Translations under genes and position numbers: made by a program
In this document: positions 27,723 to 34,296 of the stretch, piece by piece
How the letters are laid out: each line of letters starts with the position of its first letter
How positions within the stretch are numbered: position 1 is the first letter of the stretch
The notes under the pieces: generated by a model
Databases searched by the model: none
What the model saw: only the letters and a program-made list of their open reading frames with translations
Told to the model about the DNA's origin: nothing
Assembly: GCA_900318035.1 (NCBI GenBank)
Contig: ONJC01000013.1
Coordinates: 1-58,632, forward strand
Direction of reading: 5' to 3'
Source of the DNA: an uncultured Methanobrevibacter sp.
GTDB lineage: Archaea > Methanobacteriota > Methanobacteria > Methanobacteriales > Methanobacteriaceae
Length of the DNA: 58,632 nt

Positions 27723-28323
27723 CTAATTGATGACTCCAACGCTGAATCCGTTTGTACCGATAGAATAGAATGAATGGTGCCTATTATCAGTCGGATAGTC
27801 ATATCTTTGTGATTCAACCGAATTTACAATCTTATAATTGTTAAATTCTTCAGATAGAATGTCATAAAACTCATCATGTGAATACTTAGAATCAGAGCAG
27901 CTTTTGACTACCTCCTTAATCTCGGGAGTTATCTTTTCGCCATTCCATGTGATGTAGTAGAACTCCTCTCCTGATGAAAACCATAATTTTGAATTGTTTT
28001 TACTTGAATACCGGTCATAGCCCATGAAATGAACTGCATCATGACCTGAAACTTTGACCTTTTGGATGTGGGAATTATGCTCTATGAAATAACCGTACAG
28101 GCTCATTATGTTTGGATTGACGAATCGGATGGTAAATACGTCAATGTCCTCATCAAATTCATACATGTTGAAGTCGCTTTTGTATGGATTTTCATACTGA
28201 GGTGGTATTTTAAAGGTTTCATAGCCCACAGTTGCATTTGTCCAATTTGATGAATCGACAGCATTCACAGCATTCATTAAAATCAGAACTGCAAGCAGAA
28301 TAATGAAAAGTTTTTTTTATCAT
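27723..28323 (-). CDS. Hypothetical secreted protein, signal peptide out of frame at an A8 run
   Basis: The intact frame (starting MNAVNAVDSSN at 28277) codes a 184-residue beta-rich protein I do not recognise; PPQYENP and VSGHDAVHFMGYD stand out. Directly upstream in the same frame is LFIIL LAVLILMNAVNA, a perfect signal-peptide core, but it is cut by a stop at a run of eight A. With seven A, an ATG at 28323 would give MIKKLFIILLAV and a continuous secreted protein. So the gene is either switched off by slippage, rescued by transcript slippage, or affected by a sequencing error. The homolog family is unknown to me. Confidence 0.6.
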
Positions 28324-28347
28324 GGTAATAGTATGTGTTAAAGACAG

Positions 28348-28914
28348 TTATATAACTATCTCATAGTCAACTTTTCTGTTGTCCCTCATTCTGGAGTCCA
28401 TGTCAACCAGATCATAAACCAGAGGGTTTGCAATAAGCATCATCCATATTTCATAGGTGGTATTGACAAAATCATCGTTCAGCTTGATGTGATCATGGAC
28501 AATCGGGCATTTGTAGGGAAATTCAGACTCGTCAAAAATAAGGTGGAACTCTCCCTTTTTGTCCAGGTGAGGTATCAGTGGAAATGTTCTGCATTGAATA
28601 GGTCTTATAGATCTGTCGCATTTTGGAGGATTAGTGCATTTTACAAGATAAATCTGACCCTTCCATGAGTGCGGATACTTGATTTCGGATGAATCGATAT
28701 AGTACAGTTCAAAGTCTTCAGAGTCTTCATACATAAGCTCTTCGCCGGGAAGCAAATACAGAGCCAATTCTTCATTCCTGTAATCCTCAGCATCATAAAC
28801 GCAACATACTTCTCCGCAGAGTTTTCCACAGTCAAAGTCAACTGGGCTTACGCTGTCAAGCCTTTCATATATCTTTTCAATAGACCTTTTCATTTCACTT
28901 GCTGTAATTTCCAT
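28348..28914 (-). CDS. YkgJ-like cysteine-cluster protein
   Basis: The protein (MEITASEMKRSIEKIYERL start, 188 residues) has cysteine motifs of the YkgJ group (putative zinc- or iron-binding): FDCGKLCGEVCCVY near the N-terminus, then KCTNPPKCDRSIRPIQCRTFPL and YKCPIV. The reaction is unknown; related proteins are linked to Fe-S or metal chemistry. An ATG at 28968 would add 18 hydrophobic residues overlapping the divergent gene's start, so the ATG at 28914 is preferred. Confidence 0.78.
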   Translation of the reverse strand: MEITASEMKRSIEKIYERLDSVSPVDFDCGKLCGEVCCVYDAEDYRNEELALYLLPGEELMYEDSEDFELYYIDSSEIKYPHSWKGQIYLVKCTNPPKCDRSIRPIQCRTFPLIPHLDKKGEFHLIFDESEFPYKCPIVHDHIKLNDDFVNTTYEIWMMLIANPLVYDLVDMDSRMRDNRKVDYEIVI

Positions 28915-28955
28915 AAGTTTACTATTTATTTTAAAAAATATAAATGTTATAATTA

Positions 28956-29483
28956 ATGAATCTGCCAATCAATATCATCATAGGAAATGCAATATCTTTT
29001 GTTGCGGGAATTTTCCTGATTTTAAGCATGGTGGTCAATGACGAAAAGAAAGCATATAAGCACCAGTTCCTGAACGCATTCATCCTGATGATATCGTCAT
29101 TCTTCTTTTATTCCTGGACAGGTGTAACTACATTGGCAATAGCATCTGCAAGAAACATGATGGTTTACAGGGATAAGCTGACCTTGAAATGGACGGTATT
29201 CTTCATAGTATTGTCTGTGGTTTTGGGGCTGATGGTGAATACCATGGGTTTCATAGGGCTTCTGCCGATTATTGCCATCGTCCAGATTACAATCTGCAAC
29301 TATGCACTCAAGCAGATAAAATGGATTAAACTCAGCTTCATTGTAAATGAGTTCTTCTACGTTGTTTATTTCATAGCTATCCTTGATTTTTCATCTTCAA
29401 TCATCGAAACAATAACTGCAGTCATCGGGCTTGTGTCATTTTTCAAACTGATTTGGGATGAAAATCATACTAACGCTCGTTAG
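28956..29483 (+). CDS. YgjV-family inner membrane protein
   Basis: The 175-residue protein has five or six transmembrane helices (ISFVAGIFLILSMVV, FILMISSFFFYSW, WTVFFIVLSVVLGLMV, GLLPIIAIVQITIC, FFYVVYFIAILDF, ITAVIGLVSFFKLIW). The layout and the NMMVYRDK loop match the YgjV family, whose role is unknown. The stop codon lies inside a palindrome that is a likely operator for the tetR gene that follows. Confidence 0.72.
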   Translation: MNLPINIIIGNAISFVAGIFLILSMVVNDEKKAYKHQFLNAFILMISSFFFYSWTGVTTLAIASARNMMVYRDKLTLKWTVFFIVLSVVLGLMVNTMGFIGLLPIIAIVQITICNYALKQIKWIKLSFIVNEFFYVVYFIAILDFSSSIIETITAVIGLVSFFKLIWDENHTNAR

Positions 29484-29536
29484 TTTTATATGTTCTGAAA
29501 TCCAAAATGTTAATGTAAACTAACAGGTGTTCGTTA
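29469..29536 (+). promoter_or_regulatory. Two operator-like palindromes before the TetR gene
   Basis: ACTAACG-CT-CGTTAGT (29469-29484) is a perfect palindrome overlapping the YgjV stop codon. TAACAGGTGTTCGTTA (29521-29536) shares the TAAC/GTTA half sites and covers the ribosome site of the tetR gene. Two copies spaced about 50 bases apart in front of a TetR gene suggest autorepression. Confidence 0.65.
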
Positions 29537-29537
29537 A

Positions 29538-30152
29538 ATGACTAAGGACAGGATTCTGAAAGTATCAATAGATTTGTTCTCACAGTTCGGATACAATGGC
29601 GTTTCAATAAGACAAATTGCCAGAGAAGTTGGAATCAGGGAAAGCTCAATATACAACCATTATCAAAATAAGCAGGCCATTTTAAAAGCTATATTGGATT
29701 ATTATGTTGAAGAGATGGTCAGCGATGAAATACCAATTGAGCAGGCGAGCCTTAATCTGGACGAGGGTTTTGACTATTTCTATAATGCAGGATGTGAAGC
29801 GTTTCTCACAAAGCTCAATGAAGAAAAGATGATGAAGATAACGAGGCTGATGCTGATAGAGTCATATCACAATGATGATGTGAGAAACTTCCTTAAAAGT
29901 GCAATCATTGAAGCTCCAGTAAACGGCTGGATGGAATTGTTTGATTTGATGAAGGAGAAAAACATGATTGAAAGTGACAGTGATGTAAGACAGCTGTCAG
30001 AGTCATTTTTCTATTATGGAATGTTTCTTTTATATGAGCACTTTATCATCAATTACCCGGAAGATGACGGGAAATTCTACAACGAATTTATGGAAAAGAC
30101 AAAAAAGCATGCAAGAATAATATTTGATTCAGTAAAAAAGGATGGGGCATGA
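29538..30152 (+). CDS. TetR/AcrR family transcription regulator
   Basis: The 204-residue protein has an N-terminal TetR helix-turn-helix (residues 1-55: RILKVSIDLFSQFGYNGVSIRQIA, then REVGIRESSIYNHYQNKQAIL) and a helical ligand domain. Length and first helix are typical. It leads an operon with an acetyltransferase (overlap at ATGA) and a flavoprotein directly after it. It probably represses its own operon through the palindromes just upstream. The inducer is unknown. Confidence 0.88.
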   Translation: MTKDRILKVSIDLFSQFGYNGVSIRQIAREVGIRESSIYNHYQNKQAILKAILDYYVEEMVSDEIPIEQASLNLDEGFDYFYNAGCEAFLTKLNEEKMMKITRLMLIESYHNDDVRNFLKSAIIEAPVNGWMELFDLMKEKNMIESDSDVRQLSESFFYYGMFLLYEHFIINYPEDDGKFYNEFMEKTKKHARIIFDSVKKDGA

Positions 30153-30757
30153 TGCAGATAAGACCTGAAAGAGAAGATGATTATCTGGAAGTTGAAAAGA
30201 TGGTTAGGGATTCATTCTGGAATGTATATCGTCCGGGCGCTTTTGAACACTTCATCGTGCATCAGTTAAGGGATGATGAAAGTTTTATCGAAAATCTGGC
30301 ATATGTAATTGAAAAGGACTCTAAAATCGTAGCACACATCAATTATTCTAAAGGATGTCTTCAGTTTGAAAACCGGACTAAGGATGCAGTTGTACTGGGT
30401 CCTGTAGCCGTTGCAAAGGATTGCCAAAATCAGGGGCTGGGAGCAGAACTGATTAGATACACTCTGGATTTGGTAAAGGATTATCCATATGTATTTGTAA
30501 TAGGTGATGAAAACTATTATGAAAGATTCGGATTTGTATCAGCGTCACGATATAACATTTACCTTGACGGAACGGATACGGAAGAGGAAAATCCGTTTTT
30601 CATGATAAAAGTGTTTGATGAAGATGAGCTGTCATGTGAGTTTGCGGTTTTCCATAATCCAGATGTCTTTGATGTTGATGTGGCTGAAGTTGATGAGTTT
30701 GACAGGCAATTTGAATATAGGGAAAAACTATTATTGGAAGGTCAGTTAGGTGTTTAA
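30149..30757 (+). CDS. GNAT N-acetyltransferase (YhbS-like)
   Basis: The 202-residue protein has a GNAT core: IRPEREDDYLEVEKMVRDSFW start, VVLGPVAVAKDCQNQGLGAELI as acetyl-CoA loop (Q-N-Q-G-L-G-A) and VIGDENYYERFGF, the YhbS-type segment. It overlaps the tetR stop by 4 bases; a second ATG one codon later is equally possible. The substrate is not known; operon context suggests detoxification. Confidence 0.82.
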   Translation: MMQIRPEREDDYLEVEKMVRDSFWNVYRPGAFEHFIVHQLRDDESFIENLAYVIEKDSKIVAHINYSKGCLQFENRTKDAVVLGPVAVAKDCQNQGLGAELIRYTLDLVKDYPYVFVIGDENYYERFGFVSASRYNIYLDGTDTEEENPFFMIKVFDEDELSCEFAVFHNPDVFDVDVAEVDEFDRQFEYREKLLLEGQLGV

Positions 30758-31486
30758 ATGAAATATGTAATAATAAACGGTTCTCCAAGAAAGAAAAATA
30801 CATGGGCAGTTGTAAAACAGGTCAAAAAAAGCTTGAATGGCGAATTTGAAGAGATTCATTTGATGAAGGAAAAAATTCCCCTATGCAACGGATGCTTTAA
30901 ATGCATAGTGGAAGGGGAGGAAAAATGCCCTCACTATGATATTGTCGGTCCGATTGTGGAGAAGATGCAGAATGCTGATGCAATCATAATGGCATCTCCC
31001 GTATATGCAATGAATGTAACCGGACTTTTAAAGAATTTATTTGACCATACTGCCTATTTTTATCACAGACCTGCATTTTTCACAAAAAAGGCACTTGTGG
31101 TTGTAACAACTGCCGGAGCAGGACATAAGGACACAGCCAAATATATGGATGAAACATTGAGGCACTGGGGAGTAAATAAGGTATATAAACTTGCTTTTAG
31201 ATGTGGTGGAAAAGATTCACTGGACAAAAAAGCTATTGACAAGGTTGCCCTCAAATTCAGTAATGATGTTGAATCAGAAAAATTGCATTCCCCCAAATTC
31301 ATGGACATTATATTTTATGATGTTTGGAAAAGGATGGCGCTTGTAGATAATCCTATCGAAGCGGATAAAAAATACTGGCTGGAAACAGGTTTGGTAAACC
31401 ATGATTTTGCACCTGAAGTAAAATTGGGAATAATAAAAAAGACATTTTCAAAAATAATGTTTGCAATACTCAAAAAAGTAATGTAA
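30758..31486 (+). CDS. Flavodoxin-family NAD(P)H oxidoreductase
   Basis: The 242-residue protein starts MKYVIINGSPRKKNTWAVVK with the FMN phosphate loop, carries a small cysteine set (CNGCFKCIVEGEEKCP) near residue 45 and ASPVYAMNVTGLLKNLFDHT. It is a flavodoxin-like NAD(P)H reductase, possibly with an Fe-S centre like the iron-sulfur flavoprotein group. It starts directly at the acetyltransferase stop in the TetR operon and ends at a strong hairpin, so it may reduce whatever the TetR protein senses. Confidence 0.8.
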   Translation: MKYVIINGSPRKKNTWAVVKQVKKSLNGEFEEIHLMKEKIPLCNGCFKCIVEGEEKCPHYDIVGPIVEKMQNADAIIMASPVYAMNVTGLLKNLFDHTAYFYHRPAFFTKKALVVVTTAGAGHKDTAKYMDETLRHWGVNKVYKLAFRCGGKDSLDKKAIDKVALKFSNDVESEKLHSPKFMDIIFYDVWKRMALVDNPIEADKKYWLETGLVNHDFAPEVKLGIIKKTFSKIMFAILKKVM

Positions 31487-31499
31487 AATCACTTTTTTG
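31471..31499 (+). terminator. Terminator after the TetR operon
   Basis: CAAAAAAGT (31471) pairs with ACTTTTTTG (31491), a 9-bp stem overlapping the stop codon of the flavoprotein gene and ending in T-rich sequence. Confidence 0.6.
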
Positions 31500-31546
31500 T
31501 TTCTGGAGATATATCTATTTTAGTAACTTCGGTTAGATATAATATC

Positions 31547-32017
31547 ATGTTTAGAAATATGAGAAGAAAAGGCCAGCAGCTTACCCAAGAGGAATGTGAA
31601 GAGATATTGACCAGTCAGCCAAGAGGGGTTCTGGCACTTCTGGGCGATTATGACTATCCTTATGCCCTTCCGATGAGTCATGTTTACATTAACGGCAAGA
31701 TATATTTCCATGGAGCTCAAAAGGGACACAAAAAAGATGCAGTTCAAAATCATTCCAAATGCTCCTATTGTGTTATGGATGATGGCGTTAAAGCTGCAGA
31801 CAGCTGGTGGTATACTTTTAAAAGTGTCATAGTCTTTGGAAAAATCAAAACATTAACAGATAAAGATGAAAAGATAGAGGCACTTACTTATTTGGGAGAT
31901 AAGTTCTTTCCAACTCATGAAGAAACAGTGGACGAGATCAATCGTCTTTTAGACAGAACTGAAGTTTTTGAGATTAGCGTTGACCACATGAGCGGGAAGA
32001 TTGTCCAGGAAAAATAG
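31547..32017 (+). CDS. Pyridoxamine 5'-phosphate oxidase-like protein, NimA-type
   Basis: The 156-residue split-barrel flavoprotein matches the NimA/nitroimidazole-reductase group: LTQEECEEILTSQPRGVLALLGD start, PYALPMSHVYINGKIYFHGAQKGHK and a middle WWYTFKSVIVFGKI. Family members bind FMN or heme and reduce small toxic compounds. It follows the TetR operon but after a terminator, so it is probably transcribed alone. It is the last gene before the tRNA array region. Confidence 0.8.
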   Translation: MFRNMRRKGQQLTQEECEEILTSQPRGVLALLGDYDYPYALPMSHVYINGKIYFHGAQKGHKKDAVQNHSKCSYCVMDDGVKAADSWWYTFKSVIVFGKIKTLTDKDEKIEALTYLGDKFFPTHEETVDEINRLLDRTEVFEISVDHMSGKIVQEK

Positions 32018-32035
32018 CTATTTTTTTGATTAAAG

Positions 32036-32250
32036 CAAAACCTTTCATTGATTTAAATAAAACCTGAAATAGATTATAATTTAGATTTCAGTTAAATAAT
32101 TGGAAATCTAATGTAAAGTAAATCATTTAATTGATTTATATATAATCTGGAATAGATTATTATTTAGATTTCACTCAGATGATTTGAAATCTTTTGCAAA
32201 GTAAATCCTTTATGTGATTTATATATAAACTAAAATGAATATTAGATTAG
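32036..32250 (+). repeat. First triplet of 83-bp TATA-hairpin units
   Basis: TATA-like cores lie at 32052 (diverged, TTTAAATAA), 32135 and 32218 (both TTTATATATAA), exactly 83 bases apart. After the first two come GAAATAGATTATAATT or GGAATAGATTATTATT and a stem-loop with AGATTTC/GAAATCT arms about 30 bases past the TATA core. The third unit leads straight into the 88-nt element. Each unit looks like a promoter with a short hairpin transcript. Confidence 0.7.
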
Positions 32251-32259
32251 ATGATTATT

Positions 32260-32370
32260 ATGAATATTAGATGCCCAAGTTGTACAGAGTCTATTAGATA
32301 TAGGCAGGATATTTCTGTGTGGGAATGCAGTAGGTATTGGTTTAAGTCCAGCTTTGGGCTTAACGATTAA
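32260..32370 (+). CDS. 36-residue zinc-finger-like ORF, copy 1 (doubtful)
   Basis: ATG to TAA codes MNIRCPSCTESIRYRQDISV, then a tail with WECSRYWFKSS. The C-x2-C and a single later Cys look like half of a zinc ribbon, as at the N-terminus of some transposases. An in-frame ATG three codons upstream is also possible. No good ribosome site is visible. The ORF overlaps the 88-nt RNA-like element, so coding may be accidental. Confidence 0.3.
   Translation: MNIRCPSCTESIRYRQDISVWECSRYWFKSSFGLND
32273..32360 (+). ncRNA. 88-nt tRNA-like element, copy 1
   Basis: The ends pair as a 7-bp acceptor stem (GCCCAAG with TTTGGGC). ATTGG-TTTAAGT-CCAGC resembles a T-arm. A 5-bp hairpin GTCTA/TAGGC with 7-nt loop TTAGATA (anticodon-like AGA, with T33) sits where an anticodon arm would be, with no D-arm (9 nt only), and ATTTC/GGAAT forms a variable-arm-like hairpin. 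A second copy with compensating changes lies at 33109. Confidence 0.4.
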
Positions 32371-32479
32371 TATTAATCTCAACCAATTGCGACTCATCAC
32401 CACATTGATCAAGCCAAAGTTATGATTTAAACATCATTACAGATTATAGACTTTTTACGATTTTTAAAAGAGCATCCTT

Positions 32480-32548
32480 GCGAGTTTAGCTCAGTGAAAG
32501 AGCAATGGTAAAAAACCATGGTCATTGGTTCAAATCCGATATCTCGCA
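32480..32548 (+). tRNA. Degenerate tRNA-like gene, anticodon unclear
   Basis: Acceptor GCGAGTT/ATCTCGC (one T-T mismatch), D-arm GCTC/GAGC and T-arm ATTGG-TTCAAAT-CCGAT are good. The anticodon arm is not: the loop is A-rich (ATGGT, six A, CCAT) with no T33. Probably a decayed gene. Confidence 0.5.
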
Positions 32549-32562
32549 GTGTAGTGTCATAT

Positions 32563-32633
32563 CTCTGCATAGTATAACGGTAGTACGCGGGGCTGTAGAC
32601 CTTGAGGTGGGAGTTCGATTCTCTCTGCGGAGA
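32563..32633 (+). tRNA. tRNA-Tyr (GTA)
   Basis: Acceptor CTCTGCA/TGCGGAG has C1-G72, the archaeal TyrRS identity pair, and A73. Anticodon loop CTGTAGA in stem CGGGG/CCTTG. T-loop TTCGATT. Several G-T pairs and an overall AT-rich build compared with usual archaeal tRNA. Confidence 0.85.
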
Positions 32634-32637
32634 CTTT

Positions 32638-32723
32638 GAGAATATCAAATATTCTCTTAATTAAGTTTAATTCACTCCATAATTACACCTATATTGAAGG
32701 ATGAAACATCTTGTTTCATTCTT
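32638..32723 (+). other. Two stem-loops in the Tyr-Arg tRNA spacer
   Basis: GAGAATA/TATTCTC (32638-32656), and AAGGATGAAACA/TGTTTCATTCTT (32697-32723), the second 12 bp long with one G-T pair and a TCT loop. Part of a pattern of spacer hairpins through the whole array. Confidence 0.65.
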
Positions 32724-32757
32724 ATTTGTGTAATGTTGATGAAAAAACTTTAAATTT

Positions 32758-32828
32758 GCTCTTGTGGTATAATGGAAGAATATTGGCCTTCTAAGCCGAA
32801 GATTGGGGTTCGAATCCCTGCTAGAGCG
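32758..32828 (+). tRNA. tRNA-Arg (TCT)
   Basis: Acceptor GCTCTTG/CTAGAGC (one T-T mismatch), anticodon loop CTTCTAA in TTGGC/GCCGA, T-loop TTCGAAT, G73. The D-arm is weak (GTAT/GAAT). Confidence 0.8.
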
Positions 32829-32835
32829 TTTCATA

Positions 32836-33085
32836 AGGATTTCAATTTGGAAATCTAAATCATCCATAAAGCTGACACTTTATGTGATTTATATATAATC
32901 GGGAATAGATTATTATTTAGATTTCCTTTAGGATAACGGGAAGTCCTGTGTAAAGTAATTCCTTTATGGAATTTATATATAATCTGGAATAGATTATTAT
33001 TTAGATGTCTTTTGAGGAGATCAAAAGTATCTGTAAAGTAAATCCTTTATGTGATTTATATATAAACTAAAATAAAAATTAAATT
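32836..33085 (+). repeat. Second triplet of 84/83-bp TATA-hairpin units
   Basis: TATA cores TTTATATATAA at 32888, 32972 and 33055 (84 and 83 bases apart). The hairpin arms differ from the first triplet yet still mostly pair, e.g. AGATGTCTTTTGA with TCAAAAGTATCT. A GATTTC/GAAATC hairpin at 32839 precedes the triplet. Again the third unit leads into the 88-nt element. Confidence 0.7.
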
Positions 33086-33095
33086 GATGATTATT

Positions 33096-33206
33096 ATGAA
33101 TATTAAATGCCCAAGTTGTACTCAGTCTATTAGTAATAGACCGGATATTTCTGTGTGGGAATGCAGTAGGTATTGGTTTAAGTCCAGCTTTGGGCTTAAT
33201 GATTAA
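33096..33206 (+). CDS. 36-residue zinc-finger-like ORF, copy 2 (doubtful)
   Basis: Second copy: MNIKCPSCTQSISNRPDISV, then the same tail as copy 1. The last about 60 bases are nearly identical to copy 1; the differing codons fall in the 5-bp hairpin of the RNA reading. As for copy 1, no good ribosome site is seen. Confidence 0.3.
   Translation: MNIKCPSCTQSISNRPDISVWECSRYWFKSSFGLND
33109..33196 (+). ncRNA. 88-nt tRNA-like element, copy 2
   Basis: Same ends (GCCCAAG/TTTGGGC) and T-arm-like part as copy 1. The middle hairpin is GTCTA/TAGAC with loop TTAGTAA; T-G in copy 1 has become T-A here, keeping the stem. The loop would read as anticodon AGT (Thr), an amino acid otherwise missing from the array, but this may be chance. 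Confidence 0.4.
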
Positions 33207-33376
33207 ATATTAATCACAACCAAGCTCTTTTTCACACCAAATATTTTGATCTATATTTTCATTGGATAACTTTAGACTTTAAATAGCTAAAACCAATGAA
33301 ATATTTGTTAATTTGACTTTTTACAGCTGTTTTATAAATTATCAGCGTTAATGTTTATAACTTGATAATAATTTAT

Positions 33377-33448
33377 GCTCTCTTAGCTTAAATGGTAAAG
33401 TCCGGGGCTGAAGACCTCGTTTTATCGGTTCGAATCCGGTAGGGGGCA
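33377..33448 (+). tRNA. tRNA-Phe (GAA)
   Basis: Acceptor GCTCTCT/AGGGGGC uses several T-G pairs. D-arm GCTT/AAGT, anticodon loop CTGAAGA in CGGGG/CCTCG, T-loop TTCGAAT, A73. A TATA-like TTTATAAC ends about 20 bases upstream. Confidence 0.85.
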
Positions 33449-33458
33449 CTTAAAATAT

Positions 33459-33529
33459 CTCTGTGTCTGTATAATTGAAATACGGCGGACGGTATATCCT
33501 GAAATGAGTGTTCAATTCATTCACAGAGA
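33459..33529 (+). tRNA. Degenerate tRNA-Tyr-like gene
   Basis: A diverged copy of the Tyr gene at 32563. The acceptor stem has changed on both sides (CTCTGTG/CACAGAG, perfect pairing) and the T-arm GAGTG/CATTC still pairs, but the anticodon arm keeps only 3 bp (GGA/TCC) around CGGTATA with G at position 33. Paired ends with a broken anticodon arm argue against simple decay. Confidence 0.6.
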
Positions 33530-33531
33530 CT

Positions 33532-33550
33532 TGAAATCATTTTGATTTCA
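33532..33550 (+). other. Spacer stem-loop
   Basis: TGAAATCA and TGATTTCA form an 8-bp perfect stem around TTT between the Tyr-like and Pro genes. Confidence 0.6.
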
Positions 33551-33554
33551 TCAT

Positions 33555-33627
33555 GAGAATGTGGTGTTAATGGTAAACATCTGTGCTTTGGGAGCATGGG
33601 ATTCAGGTTCGAATCCTGGCATTCTCA
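33555..33627 (+). tRNA. tRNA-Pro (TGG)
   Basis: Acceptor GAGAATG/CATTCTC pairs perfectly. Anticodon loop TTTGGGA in TGTGC/GCATG, T-arm CAGG-TTCGAAT-CCTG, A73. D-arm GTGT/ACAT. Confidence 0.85.
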
Positions 33628-33634
33628 TTTGTAT

Positions 33635-33708
33635 AGGATTATGGTGTAATGCGGCAAACATATCTGGCTTTGGACCTGATGCTCACAGTTCGAACCTGTG
33701 TAATCCTA
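33635..33708 (+). tRNA. tRNA-Gln (TTG)
   Basis: Acceptor AGGATTA/TAATCCT pairs perfectly with A1-T72, the pair used by archaeal GatDE for tRNA-Gln. Anticodon loop CTTTGGA in TCTGG/CCTGA (one T-T mismatch), T-arm CACAG-TTCGAAC-CTGTG, A73. Confidence 0.85.
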
Positions 33709-33711
33709 CTC

Positions 33712-33787
33712 TGGAGAGTAATTGCTCCAAATGATATATAAAAAGTGATAAATGTTGATAAGTATTGAGGCAGTATTTATCTGCCTC
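33712..33787 (+). other. Two spacer stem-loops and TATA box
   Basis: TGGAG/CTCCA (33712-33729) and GAGGCAG/CTGCCTC (33767-33787, 7 bp perfect). Between them ATGATATATAAAAAG (about 33731) looks like a TATA box for the next tRNA block. Confidence 0.6.
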
Positions 33788-33791
33788 TATT

Positions 33792-33866
33792 AACGGGGTG
33801 GTGTAGTCTGGAAAACACGTAAGGCCCATAACCTTATGATCATCGGTTCAAATCCGGTCCTCGTTA
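33792..33866 (+). tRNA. tRNA-Met (CAT), initiator-like, with C33
   Basis: Acceptor AACGGGG/CCTCGTT starts with A1-T72, as in archaeal initiator tRNA, and TGATC after the anticodon stem also fits. Anticodon loop CCCATAA has C where nearly all tRNAs carry T33. T-arm ATCGG-TTCAAAT-CCGGT, A73. Confidence 0.75.
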
Positions 33867-33870
33867 CTTT

Positions 33871-33944
33871 GGGTGCGTAGTATAGTTGGTTAGTACATCG
33901 GACTTTTAATCCGATAATCGTGGGTTCAAATCCCACCGTTCCCT
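33871..33944 (+). tRNA. tRNA-Lys (TTT)
   Basis: Acceptor GGGTGCG/CGTTCCC has one T-T mismatch. Anticodon loop CTTTTAA in TCGGA/TCCGA, T-arm GTGGG-TTCAAAT-CCCAC. The discriminator reads T, unusual for Lys. Confidence 0.82.
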
Positions 33945-33947
33945 TTT

Positions 33948-34021
33948 GGGTTTGTAGTGTTAATAGGTAACATACCAGACTGTTAATCTGGTGTTAGTGG
34001 GTTCGAATCCCCTCAAATCCG
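33948..34021 (+). tRNA. tRNA-Asn (GTT)
   Basis: Acceptor GGGTTTG/CAAATCC (one G-T), D-arm GTGT/ACAT, anticodon loop CTGTTAA in CCAGA/TCTGG, T-loop TTCGAAT, G73. Confidence 0.87.
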
Positions 34022-34022
34022 C

Positions 34023-34099
34023 TTAAGATTTTATATCTTAAAAAATGCTTTCATAATATATTCTCCGAAATTGAGGGGGTTTGTTTCAAACTCCTTCAA
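34023..34099 (+). other. Two spacer stem-loops
   Basis: TTAAGAT/ATCTTAA (34023-34041, 7 bp). TTGAGGGGGTTTG/CAAACTCCTTCAA (34071-34099): 13 bp with two G-T pairs and a TTT loop. Confidence 0.65.
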
Positions 34100-34119
34100 A
34101 AATATTATAAGTTTCACAT

Positions 34120-34192
34120 GCCACTATGAGGTAGGCGGCAATCCTTCCGGACTTTCGATCCGGATACCTGGGTTCGAATCCCGGTAGTGGCA
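34120..34192 (+). tRNA. tRNA-Glu (TTC)
   Basis: Acceptor GCCACTA/TAGTGGC pairs perfectly. Anticodon loop CTTTCGA in CCGGA/TCCGG, T-arm CTGGG-TTCGAAT-CCCGG, A73. Confidence 0.87.
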
Positions 34193-34197
34193 TTTAT

Positions 34198-34271
34198 AGG
34201 CCTGTGACTCAGTCAGGTAGAGTGCTGCCCTTACAAGGCGGAAGCCGAGGGTTCAAATCCCTCCGGGCCTA
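34198..34271 (+). tRNA. tRNA-Val (TAC)
   Basis: Acceptor AGGCCTG/CGGGCCT, anticodon loop CTTACAA in CTGCC/GGCGG, T-arm GAGGG-TTCAAAT-CCCTC, A73. The 5' acceptor strand is the same as in the tRNA-Ile at 34466, so one may derive from the other. Confidence 0.87.
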
Positions 34272-34281
34272 CTTAAATAGA

Positions 34282-34296
34282 CACAACTTTGTTGTG
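34282..34296 (+). other. Stem-loop before tRNA-Asp copy 1
   Basis: CACAAC-TTT-GTTGTG, a 6-bp perfect stem whose last base is the first base of the tRNA. It is repeated, with one change that keeps pairing, before Asp copy 2. Confidence 0.6.

Noticed and set aside
32260..32370. Zinc-finger ORF as transposase remnant
   Set aside because: Possible, but the two copies differ mainly in a hairpin that stays paired, which fits RNA structure better; kept only as a low-confidence CDS.
32427..32867. Minus-strand open frames over the first tRNAs
   Set aside because: They read the complement of tRNA-Tyr and tRNA-Arg and spacer hairpins; typical tRNA-antisense artefacts.
32036..33085. 83-bp repeats as a CRISPR array
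   Set aside because: Only three units per block, the repeats are longer than CRISPR repeats, no unique spacers of even size, and no cas genes in the window.
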